This document shows, one piece after another, positions 9,546 to 21,900 of a stretch of 64,000 bases of DNA. The notes under the pieces are model-generated. The model was not told the origin of the DNA. It made no database searches and worked only from the letters and a program-made list of their open reading frames with translations. The DNA comes from Eudorina sp. 2006-703-Eu-15 (Eukaryota > Chlorophyta > Chlorophyceae > Chlamydomonadales > Volvocaceae), in the NCBI GenBank assembly GCA_003117195.1, contig BDSI01000035.1, positions 866,001 to 930,000 of the forward strand, given 5' to 3'. A program made the translations under genes and the position numbers. Numbering within the stretch: the first letter of the stretch is position 1; each line of letters starts with the position of its first letter.

Positions 9546-12212
9546 GCGCGCGCGAGCACGGGCGCAGGCATGCTCATGTTCCTTATCTTTGCCTTCCTTC
9601 TCCACAACGAAGACCTACCAAGCGGAGCTGTCACATGTCAAGGGTTGCGTGCTTTCAGATGATGATGATAATGATGATGGTACGGTACTGATGACGATGG
9701 TGATAATGATGATGACGATGGTGAGGATGATAATCTGATGAGAATGAAGATGGCGAGGATGATGTTCAAGAGGCAAACGAGGAGGAGGAGAAGGACGACG
9801 ACGACGACGAGGAGGCCGAGGAGGTGGACTTCGATCTATCACCGTAGACAGGGGCCAATTGGATGGGGCCGCCGGCTGTGGCGCGACCTTTGCACACTTG
9901 CCTCTTGCAGTCCGCTGCCGGGTCGCGCTGGCCCTGCCCGGCCGCGCTGGCCCTGCCGCGCCGGCTTGGGGCTTAAGTAGTTAACCGTTACAAGGTGGAC
10001 CCGTATCCCGACCGGGTGTTCCAACGGGCCCAGATAGCTCGTAGGTGTCGGGGCTTGCTGTCGTCAGCGGGCCAAGTCGCATCCATGGGTGTTCTCAACA
10101 GCACCCCCATATGCCGCGGGGCGCCCGTATTGATCGCCGCCTGGGGGTAGTAAGCGGTGGGACGGGGGTCACAGGCGGTTGCGCCGTTCACATTGCCCTT
10201 GGTTTGGATCCGCGATTGGATCCGAGCGGATCGCGCCCCGCGTAGGGTCTTCGGCGCTGGGTTGGGTTGCCGGCGAGACACTGCCACGTGACCCCGGATG
10301 GCGCCACCACGTGACCCCGGATGCTTCGTGTCGAGAGATTCGGGTGTCATGTCACAGTCCAACATTCAAACGTGCGGGATGCTTTGCTCTGATACTTTAT
10401 CTATTTTCCGAAACTGCGGCACTATCGCACCCATCCAGGCGCAGACGCCAAGGCGCGCGATGTCACCGATGCGCACCCATGGGTACATCAGTACGAATGG
10501 TAACAACAATAAGGTCGTACTAATTGTTAAAATGTGTCCCCACATAACTCATTCTTTTTGCCGTCGGCCACGAACGGGCGGGCGCCCGTGCTTGCATGTG
10601 CTGCATGTGCGGCAGCGGTGTCTCGGTGGTCGAACGACACCAACCGGAGGAACGGAGGTGACTGCACGTGCGCGCGGCGTCTGGTCGCTAACACTCCACG
10701 CCTCTGGGTATTCCTGCGTCCAGGTCCAGGTTCCATTCTCTGTCGCTACGGCTTTTTTAAGGCAGGATGGGGACGTGGTAACGGATGAGGCGGGTCGGCG
10801 GAAGGGGACTCCTCCGGCTCATCTCCCGTGTGTGGGTAGGCAGCACACTACTACCGCCGCGTCTGTGCTTCATCAGTGTCCTACAATGCATGACTGTATC
10901 CGGACTGGTACGGAGCTTCTGCTGTACCGCACGTGTATCCGTGTTCGTACGACACGGCTGTGCTCGGCTGATTGGTTCATCCGTACACTGTCAGATATTG
11001 GTGTGGGCGCATTGCGGTCTGACGCCTTGGGTTTGTAATGTAACCGTTACAAGGTGGACCCGTATCCCGTTCGGTCTCCGGAGATGGACGATGTGGCCAC
11101 GAGTGGGGGATGATGCAACGGTACATGTTTTGGGGCTGCGGCGCTCAGCGAGTTACCCGTGCGTTATGCGTTGTACTGCATCCGTACAGTCGTACAAACA
11201 GCCGCTACTGACTTGCGGCCCAACGGAGCCAGCGGGCCTCCCATGGGACACGCCCTCATCCAAAACAGCACAGGCCCTAGCAGCCGATTCAGCTTTCAGC
11301 AGCTTTCCATTCACATGATGGTCTTGGCTGGTGCTGCTTACTTTGGGATTAAATTCAGCATGCGACCCGACGCTTCTGCCCGGAGTTACTTCTTGCAGGC
11401 CTTTGCATGGGTGGCGAGCCTGTATTGTATTCTCGGGCCGTGGGGGCCTGTTTACATTGTACTGTATGTGTACGACAGAGGGCATGCATGTAGTGGCCCA
11501 TGGTGAGCTTGGTGTGCATGTATGGGAGGGTGAAGGCAGGGAGGGTACTGACATGCGGCGGGTATATATGTATGGCGCCGCGGCCACCTCCTCAGGCCTC
11601 CTGCCTCCCCCCCGGCGTGTCGGGATCACGCGACGTGATCCCCAGTGTCCCACCTCACGAAGGCGCCCGTGTCGGTCAGGGTCGGTCTGACGGACCTGGC
11701 GACGCAACGCAGAGGCAAAGGCCCACCCACCCGCTCTGGGGCTAGCAAATGTGACGTGCATGGCTCTGACTCGCCCAAAATCGCCTCGTTGCACGCGTTG
11801 ACGCGCCGCCGTGACAGCACACGCAGCAGTCCAAGGGGAGTCGTTCACTTGTACTGCACCTGTCCATGAATTTACCATAGGCCAATGATAGGTATTGCAG
11901 CGCGCAACCCGGGTTCAAACCCGACGCACGGCAGCCGGTGCGCCTTGCGCACCAACCGCCAACCACTATCCAGACCGATTGCAAGTACGGCACCGTACTG
12001 CACCCACCGACCCGTTGGTGCTCACCCACACGCACCCGGCCGTCCCTCATTGCAGTGCTTGGTAGTACGTTTGTTTCGGACTAAATCGCGAATCCCCAGA
12101 GACCCATCCTGGTTGGCAAAGACAGTGCACGCAGCACGAGGGCGGGTCCCAGGTCCCGACAGAAGCGGTCCCACGTCCCACATAGCGGCACATCTCCGTG
12201 ACACGGTAATAA

Positions 12213-12965
<753 letters not shown>

Positions 12966-14693
12966 TGACACCCACCGACACCCGCCCCTCCGCCCTCCAC
13001 CCTTCCAAACCACCAAACGCAGGGCCCGTTCGCGACCTCAAAAAACATAAATCCCCTACAAATCACGAACAGGTCCGTGATGCATGTACGGCTTCCCATA
13101 CGGTAACACGATGGGGCCCCGGGCCGCCACCAACCTTCCACCTTCCACCCTCCACGCACGCACACACACACACACACGCGGGCTCCCACCCATCACCCAG
13201 CGATCACACAACCAGCCACCACACACCCAGCCACGCATGTATCCGTCACTGCACTCCGGGAAGGGCGCGAAGTTGTTGTTGTTATTGAGGTACGTCCCGA
13301 GTGCTTCTTGATGTGACTGAACCTTGAACGATACAACAAGCCAAAGGAGGCGCTGGGATCTGTGCGCGCAGGTGGGGGTCAACAGCGTGGCGTGGCGTGG
13401 CGTGACCCACACCCGCCTGGGTGCCTACAGCGCCCCTGGCCCCGCGCCGGACGCGTTACCATGCACGACAATGACTCGCTGCCGGTGCTTTCGCCGCTGC
13501 ATGGGTGTACCGGCACCGGATGCAGTCAGTGTCCTTCGAAATGATGATGGTGGGCGCGACCTACGACCCCGCACACGTGCCTCTGCCTGCGGCCGGTCGC
13601 GCCACTACCAGTACCCCCATCACCACCTACCACCACCAGTTCACCGCCACCACCACCACCACCAGTTCATCACGACCACCACCACCACCACCGCCGCCGC
13701 CGCCACGGGCAGTCAAACAACTGCTTCGAACAGTAACGCGAGATCAGCACCGCCGTACGTCCGTGCTCTAGAACCGTACCGTACCGTACCGTACCGTACC
13801 TCCCGAAACGACCCGTGCCCAACTACCGCCCGAGATCGGAAAGGCTGGGCCGCGGGGCGCCGTAGCGTCACCCGTGGAATCGTATACCACCGTACGCTAC
13901 AGCCCCTCCCGGCAGTAGCCGGGTAAATGTATGCCGTACACTCGCGACGGAGAGTCCCGCCGGCGTCCACAAGGTACCTCGGGTCGGCTCCAGGGGTGGC
14001 AGGGAAGCCGCCGCCAATGGCCGGCACTGGGCAAGTTTGACCAGGCGGTGGGGCAGGCGGAGATAGTCACCGACCCATGGGTCGGTCCGTACACGCGCCC
14101 TTCCAGGCCCCTGTCCCGCCCTCGGCGGCCTCTTTCCGCAACGGAACAGAAAGCGAGCCGACCTCAATCCCTTACGACTCGCCGGCCGCGGCATGGCGAC
14201 AGCTTTCTCAAACCACCAACAATGTACCACCAATAATAATAACACCAATCACTAGAGCAACAACTCCTTGGATCGGATAATAACACCTTCGCGGTTACCG
14301 TACTTGCGCACCGAAACCACTGATCCAGGCAGCGTCGGTCGCCCCCGCACGGGCAATCACACATCGACGCAGTTCGCGACCACGTCGCGAGCGAACACAG
14401 GGTACGACGAGAGAAGGCATGACGATAGCCATTATAAGTCGACATTTTAACCTGCACGGATTTCGACACCGGGCAAGTTGTCTCGCAGTACAACTACGGC
14501 AGTAGCAGAGAGCAGTTTCGTGCCAGCTTCGAATCGTGCGCGTGCACGCACCCGTGTTGCGCGGGACTCGCACACGCTTGTCGTACAAACCCGCTGCCAC
14601 CCGGGGTCATTCCTCCGCCAAGAAGGACGGGGCCGGCGCCCGCCGTATGTGCGCTCAAGACGCAGCATCCCGCCAAACACGTACCTGTGCACG

Positions 14694-14697
<4 letters not shown>

Positions 14698-14732
<35 letters not shown>

Positions 14733-14780
14733 CGCACACACACACGCACACACGCACACACGCACACACGCACACACGCA
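14698..14780. repeat. CA/CACG microsatellite
   Basis: An (ACAC)n run grading into ACACACGC units, with a second short block at 14830-14860. Confidence 0.9.
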
Positions 14781-15962
14781 CGGAATCACACGTGAACCCG
14801 GTCTCACGGCTCCATGGTCCCCAACGTATCACACGCACGCACACGCACACGCACGCACACCTAACAGGACCGCACTAGGTGCTTAATAAGGAATACTAAC
14901 GGATGAGGGCGGTCACACAGGCGGGTCACGGTAAGTTTAGTACCCGGGCATGGGGACGTGGTTCTTCGGCCCATGGGACTTCCAAACCGACAAAACCGAC
15001 CCAAAACGACCCATGGGACACATCGTGACCAACACCTGTCCGCCAACCCTCAAATCGGCTTCGGACGCCGCACGCAGCGCACACCGCAGACACGGCCACC
15101 CACGTATCAAGTCATTCGACCCACGGGACGCCAACGAATAACTGTATTGGCTCCGGCAGTTGCAATATCCCCACTCATGCCTCAACCATGACGTGATCAC
15201 TTCGCTGCCACATCCCTGCAGCCCCAACAGCGACCCATGGGTCCCGCCGAAACGATATCCCACCGGCTCGACCTGATCTCAATGATCTCAATCAAAATCA
15301 ACCGTCAACAGCAAGCGTCGCAGTGCCTCGCCAGGTCCCCTCCACTACCAACTGAACAACTAACAACCACCGAAGCAACCACCCGCCCCAGCTTCCGCAG
15401 GACGCGCCGACAAATCCGCTACGCCTTTCCTTGCCACGGCTATGGCTTGCAACACATTCCAACGTCAAGCAGACGCTCCATGCCCGTCAAACAGTCCTGC
15501 GCGAATGGGCGGGATGGCGCGAAACGGTGTGTGTTTATGTGCTTAATGAGAAGCCCAACCATAACCACCCTATGTGGCGCCGCCGCGAGGCAGCGCGGGC
15601 TTTCGCTCGGCAAGCGACTGACCCGATGGGGTTGCCCGATCAGGCTACATGCCCAATCAGGTCAGCATGCGCGGGCAAGCTGCGGCGGCGCCGACACACC
15701 CAACCCGTCCCCAGCCCACAACCACCCTACATTCAGTTCTCCTATGATGGTGCCTGCATTCGCTATCACACCGATTCGCGGCAGCAACCGACGTACAACG
15801 CCCTAAACATACAACATGCGACGCCCACATCAGCCCGCCGATGGGTTTCGGAGCCACGGCAAAAATCGCGCAACTAGGACCCACAGCCGCAGGCGAGGCG
15901 CCCTTCGGCCCCGAAGACGTGACGTTCCGCGTGGGACACCGTGGAAGGGGGGTGGCCGGTTC

Positions 15963-16076
15963 GCATGCTGGGGCCTGGACCGCATGCTGGGGCCTGGACA
16001 GCATGCTGGGGCCTGGACCGCATGCTGGGGCCTGGACCGCATGCTGGGGCCTGGACCGCATGCTGGGGCCTGGACC
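15963..16076. repeat. 19-bp tandem repeat, 6 copies
   Basis: Six units of exactly 19 bp, each GCATGCTGGGGCCTGGAC plus one base, start at 15963, 15982, 16001, 16020, 16039 and 16058. Only the last base of copy 2 differs. Each unit contains the palindromes GCATGC and GGCC. Confidence 0.95.
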
Positions 16077-17497
16077 GCAGCATTGACCAGCGCGCGGCGG
16101 CGGGGCGAAGGGTCGTGTCGCCAGGCCGCGAAGCGCAAACCTGCCCTCCGCCAGTGATCCACCCGCACATGAAAAGAGACATGATGATTTCACGATCCAA
16201 AAGGTTCTTGGTCCAAATGATTCACGATCCAGATGATTATCTGGGAATCTCACAATATCGCGCAATGCGCCAGTCCAACCCCACCCGTGTGGAACAATAA
16301 TGTGGCCAGCAATCCTCCCCAGGGTCAGCGGCGGTGATTTGGCAGATTGGGCAGGTTCCATCGGTCCGTCGGCTGCGGTCCGTCGGTTGCGGTTGCGGTT
16401 TCGGTGCAGGCCAACGGCCGCCACCAACCCACCGTTCGGCTTGCCGCGTTCCTTGGCCAAGGGCCGCTGCGCATCCTTGCCCACCCCGCCCCACCCCAGG
16501 CGCCCCGTCCGCCTTCCGCAACCCCTGCTCACTTCACCTCCTCTCACCTGCTTTCGAACACGATGTTATTGCGTCCATAAGATGGCCCATCGCAACATAC
16601 GGTAACGGCCCATTGCTTCTTGGAATCAGTCAGAGAGAATCAGTGTGTCAGAGGAGCCGGCCATCAGGGACAGAAGGACGGGGCGCAGCAGCCCGCCTCG
16701 GTCGCGGCAGCACACGAACCCCGATGTCGAGGGCCATTTGACACCCACCGGTTGAGCACCGATACCGATACAATCCGGTTGAGCTTCCGGTTGGAAATAC
16801 ATCCATCATGTTTGCTTTAGCACATCGCAAATTCCCCTGCCGCTTCGCCCAGGTGCGTGCGTCCTTGCCCTCGAAAAGCCGTCGCCAGGCGCGACGTGCG
16901 ACGGCCCGTGGCCCTCGCGCCGGGGAAGATTCAAACACATGTTGTTCGCCGTGCTCGTCCCCCCTGCATGGTTTTTGGTTTTCGGATGCCAGAGAAAACA
17001 CAACGGCGGCAGCGTCCACACGCGCAGCCAAGCACACGCCCCAGTACCGTCCACCCTGGCCCCACACGGCATCTCGTGCGGCGCAGCACGCCAGGGAGGG
17101 AGGGAGGGCCCCACCCTCCATCATCCCTTCCCGGCGACAAATGGGAAGCGCCCCCGCCCCGGCCTGCGCCACATCGCACCGCACCGCACCGCACCGCACC
17201 GCGCCACGCCGGGGATAGCGTTGGGAGGCACGGATTTACCAAACGCCGCCCATCCGCACTGGCCCCGCACCGCGACGCCGGGGGGGAGATCCTGCACCGA
17301 ACCCGCCCAACCCACGCAGGGTGTCTCCGGAACCCCCAAAACAGCCGCCGCGGAAGGGGATCTGACGCAACCCGCTACCCGCTACGCCTACTCGCCACCC
17401 GCTGCAACGCCCGCGACCGCACCCGCGCTGGGCGCTGGAGGCGGCAACCGGGGGGAGGGGGAGGGGGAGGGGAAAGGGAGGCTCGCCGGGTGGCGGC

Positions 17498-18889
17498 TCA
17501 AGACGGCGCCACGCCGTTGAGGGACAACGACGGCACCGACCGGGCGCCGGGCGCGAGTGCGGGCGTGCCTCGGTCGCTGGCGGCGCCCTCCGCAGCGCCC
17601 TCCTGGATGCCTTCCAGTTGGGGCCCCGGTTGACCGTTACCGTTACCGTGGGTGGGAGTTGGTAATGTCGGTAGCGCCTTGGACGAGGGGTCCAGCTCTC
17701 GGTCATCCTCCTCAACCACCGCCAGCTGCTCAGATTGGGGAGGTGCGGGTGGGGAAAACGAAAGAAAGGGGTCACGGGAAGCGGGGACGAGCTCGGCATC
17801 GGGTGTGGGTAAGGATTGGGGAACCGATGCGGGTGTGGGTGTGGGTGTGGGCGTGGGCATGGGGCACGGTTATAGATGAAGGGTGAAGGCCTGGACTGGC
17901 GATCTGCTGAATGGATTATTTTGTTTGGTTTGGTCTGGTTATGGTTTGATTTCAGGCAAGGGAAAATGACATCGTTTCGAGTCCCCCACAGCACTGATGA
18001 GCGACACCGAAGTCACACTGCGCAACACAGCACGTGACGGGTGCACTCGCAACGTAATCCCTCAATCAAACAAAAAGGCTACAAACCAGTTCTGGACATG
18101 CAAGATTGTTAAAGACACGATTGGGACACCCACACACAGAGCCGTACACCCGCACGTACCGGCGTACGGTGGCTGCTCTTCGCGAACGCCCAATTGATGC
18201 CGCTGCCGCTACCCCCGGCCCCAGCCGCAGCCATGGCAACGCCCAGGCCAGCCAGTCCTGTACAATAATCGCCGGGCACGGGGGGAGGGGTGTATAGGAA
18301 ATTGAGACTTTATATATATTGCGCTGCTGCCAAGCGCGAATATCCGATAGAGACTCGACTGTACCAGGGGGTGGGGTGGAGGCGTAAGAAGGGCACCCAG
18401 GTGAAGGGAGGGGCACCCGGACCCCTCAGGCGCACAGCCAAGCCGGCGGACGACCCTTGGGAATCGCGTTCAAGCTTCGGCTGCTCCGTGCTCCCGCACC
18501 AGCGCTCCCCAAACCCCATTGAACCCCATTAAATCCCATTGAACGGCCACCTTTTCATTCTGCTGCCCCCAGCCTCCCCTGCGTTCCCTTTCAGCAGCAG
18601 GGAAGCAAGCATACCCATCCCCCTCCCTCCCCATCTCCCTCCCTATCTCCTTCCCTCCCTCAAGCGCACCTGATCCGCCATTGGACTCGAAAATTGGGTT
18701 GGACGTCGCGGTTTGCATCCCCTGCGACACCAAACAAAACGGGGTCCTCGCGCGCTGAACACGCGCAAAGCTTGTCGACATGAGAGCACAACAGCCGGAA
18801 CACCGCGGCGTGTTGAAAGCGCGCAGCGTTGCTGTGGAGTCCTCCACACGACAGACAGGCAGGCAGGCAGACAGGCGGGCGGGCGGGCG

Positions 18890-18921
<32 letters not shown>

Positions 18922-21900
18922 CCTCGCAGCCGCCACCGCGGTCACCCACCGATGGGCCGTCGAGCTTCGGCAGCGCCGGCGCTGCCGCCGGAGGTGCAGG
19001 CGGCGCGCCGACGTCGTACGCGCCCAGCGGCGCCGCCGGACCCGGAATGGATTCCCTCATATCCATGAGCCGTTCCAGGATCGCCTCAAAGGATGGCCTG
19101 TGAGCAGCCAAAAAGTAGCAACCGCAAAAAAAACATTAGCAGTAGCAGAATAAATAGCAACACAGCATTAACAACGCAGCTCTGCCTATCCCTTTGTGTT
19201 TGCCCTGGTATATCCCGTTGATCCCTTTTGGGGTCCGCTGTAACATTCATTCATTCATTCATTCATTCATTCATTCATTCATTCATTCATTCATTCATTC
19301 ATTCATTCATTCATTCATTCATTCATTCATTCATTCATTCATTCATTCAACACAGCAATAGCAACAACGCAATAGCAACAACGCAATAGCAACGGCACCT
19401 GCCGCAACAGCAGCAACACCAGCAACAGAACCGTTCTTCAGCATATGCTTGCTACCCCGGTTCCCGAACACAAACATGAACACAAACCCTGAACCCTCAC
19501 AGCCAACCTCATCCATCCCCCACCCACCGGTCCTCGGGTCGGTGCGCCCAGCACTCCTCCGCCAGCCTCAGGTAGGCCTCCGGGACGAAGGGCGGGAACC
19601 CGGGCCGCCGCCGCTCCGCAGCCACTTGGTGACCGAGCAGCGCCCGGGGCACCCCTGAGGGCGGGCGGGCGGGAGGGAGGGAGAGTGGGAGGGCGGGAGG
19701 ACGGTTGCATGTAGGGCAGGGGGCCCAGGACAGGTTCAAAAAGACGTTTGACAGGAGCCGCAGCTGGAGCAGGAGCTAAGGCAAGATCAGCAGCAGTTGC
19801 AACAGGAGCAGCAGTAGCAGCGGTAGCAGTAATAGGAGCAGCAGAAGCAGAATGAAAGATGGGAGGGCGATCGATGGGGGCGGCGAGGTGTCGTTCTGCG
19901 CCGCCATCCGGATGGGTCAGGGCCTCGGTCTGGATCTGCACTCAAGGTCAGCTCTCCTCTCCTGGTCGCTCCGCCCCTCCCCTCCCCTCCGCCCCTACCC
20001 TCCGCCTCTCCCCTCCGCCCCTACCCTTCGCCCCTCGCCTCCGCCCCTCCCCTCCGCCCCGCCCCTACCCTACGCCCCTCCCTTGGCGACCTCACCCTGA
20101 AACGCCTGTCCGCCGGTGAACAGCTCCCACAAGGTGATCCCAAACGCATACACGTCGGCGGCCTTGGACATGCGGCCGTGGAGCAGCAGCTCTGGGGGGG
20201 GAGGGAGCAGGGGGGCCGGGGCAGAGAGGCGGCGGCGGGATGAGATGAGGGCTATTACCACTGGGGTGTGGGTGTGGAGTGAGGTGTCGGGTGCGGGGTG
20301 GGGTGGACATGCTCAGACGAGATAAGCCGTGACGGGGCTAGGCCAGGTTGGCATGGAAACGACGACAAAGACAGCACACACATACACCGTTGATCCCTTT
20401 TCGGGGCCCGCTGTAACGTTGTTCATTCATGAAGACAGCAGCCGTCATCCCCGAACCAGCGACAGCATACACTTGCCGCAGTGTGTTTAATGAGAAACCC
20501 GCCCAGAACCGCAGTGTGTATGCGCGCACTTCAGACGCAAGCAACACCCAGGACCACTAAAATCAATGCGCGACACGTCTCGACACCCCGTATTCCCTCG
20601 TGGGTGAATGAAGAGCGAGAGGGCCAGGGCGGGCGCCACCCGTCCCGGGGGGGGCCACTGGGCGCTGGGTGTGTAAGGCCCTCTGGGCCCCACCCAACCG
20701 CTCAGACTCGTGCGGAAAGCGGAAGAAGCACCGCTCGTCCACTCAGCCGTACGGTGTCGTACCTGGCGCCATGTGGGTCAGGGTGCCCTGCAGAAACACA
20801 TACGGATCAGGCACGGGGGGGGGAGGGAGGGCACGGGGTGTTGACACGGAAAGGAAACCGCCAAGGGATATTGACACGGAAAGGAAACCGCCAAGGGATA
20901 TTGACACGGAAAGGAAACCGCCAAGGGATATTGACATGGAAAGGAAACCGCCAAGGGATATTGACATGGAAAGGAAACCGCCAAGGGATATTGACATGGA
21001 AAGGAAACCGCCAAGGGATATTGACACGGAAAGGAAACCGCCAAGGGATATTGACATGGAAAGGAAACCGCCACGGGAACTGCGCTGCTGCCCCTTCCCC
21101 CCTCCCAAAGGGAGATGGCGGGTCACAGGCGCCGGCGCGCCGGCGAGCCCGTGCGTGTTAGGGCGGGTGCAGCGCGCGAATGACCAGTGTCGGAAATTTT
21201 CAGACGATCGACCCCGCCTCCCTGTATAATGTCGTACTGTCGTACAATGTCGTACCTGGTACATCCCGGACATGTGCGTCTGCTCCACCGTGTCCATCTT
21301 GACGGCCAGACCGAAGTCCGCCACCTTGCTGACCACGCCTCGGCCCTCCGAGCCCGCGCTCTTGAGCATCACGTTACGCGCCTGACGGACGGACGGACGG
21401 ACAGACACCGACCAGACAGACAGACAGACAGACAGACACACCGGGTCATCACTTTCCCAAGGCCGCAAGCCATGTTAACCAACAAGACCCGAGGTAAAAG
21501 ACAAGTCGCAGAGCCGAGGCAAACCAGAACAGCCAAAAAGTCAGTAGATTTAGATTCAGAAGGAAAAAATGGGCCAGGAACGAAGAAGCATCCAGTCAGT
21601 CAGAAGCGATCAGGAGCGGAGAAAAAAACGAGTCCCAGATGCCCCCGCGCGCCGGCCCCCGCCCCTCCAGCTAGCAGCTAGGCCCCGCACCCCACCTTGA
21701 GGTCCCCGTGCAGCACATCCGCCAGGTGCAAGTGCAGCATGGCCTTGGCGATGTCCGCCGCGGTGTCCAGCACTCCCGCGTAGTTGACCCCGCTGGCCGT
21801 CAGGAAGGCGTTGCCGTCCAGCGCGTCGCGCAGGCAGCCGCGGTCGCAATACTCAAGGACGAGGCGGACCTGCGGGGTCGGGCGGGGGTCGGGTGGGGGG

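Noticed and set aside
9130..9738. 202-codon plus-strand ORF with a conserved partner at 51483-51773
   Set aside because: Similarity is at the DNA level over the whole dispersed element, tails included. The ORF runs into the microsatellite and has no domain.
11880..11945. GGGTTCAAACCCG sequence suggesting a tRNA T-arm
   Set aside because: No matching 5' acceptor strand or anticodon arm at the required distance; a B box alone is not enough.
13324..13926. 200-codon plus-strand ORF starting after a plausible CAG acceptor
   Set aside because: No motif was recognised in any of the three frames and the ORF runs into CAC repeats. It is left as unassigned intergenic DNA.
18470..18949. Alternative kinase C-terminus reading through to the stop at 18470
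   Set aside because: It would translate a CAGG repeat and a tail without conservation. A GTGGGT donor at 18949 splices in phase to an acidic, Pro-rich exon with a good polypyrimidine tract at 17725.
20841..21074. CRISPR-like periodic repeat
   Set aside because: The units are contiguous with no spacers, in an intron of a eukaryotic gene.
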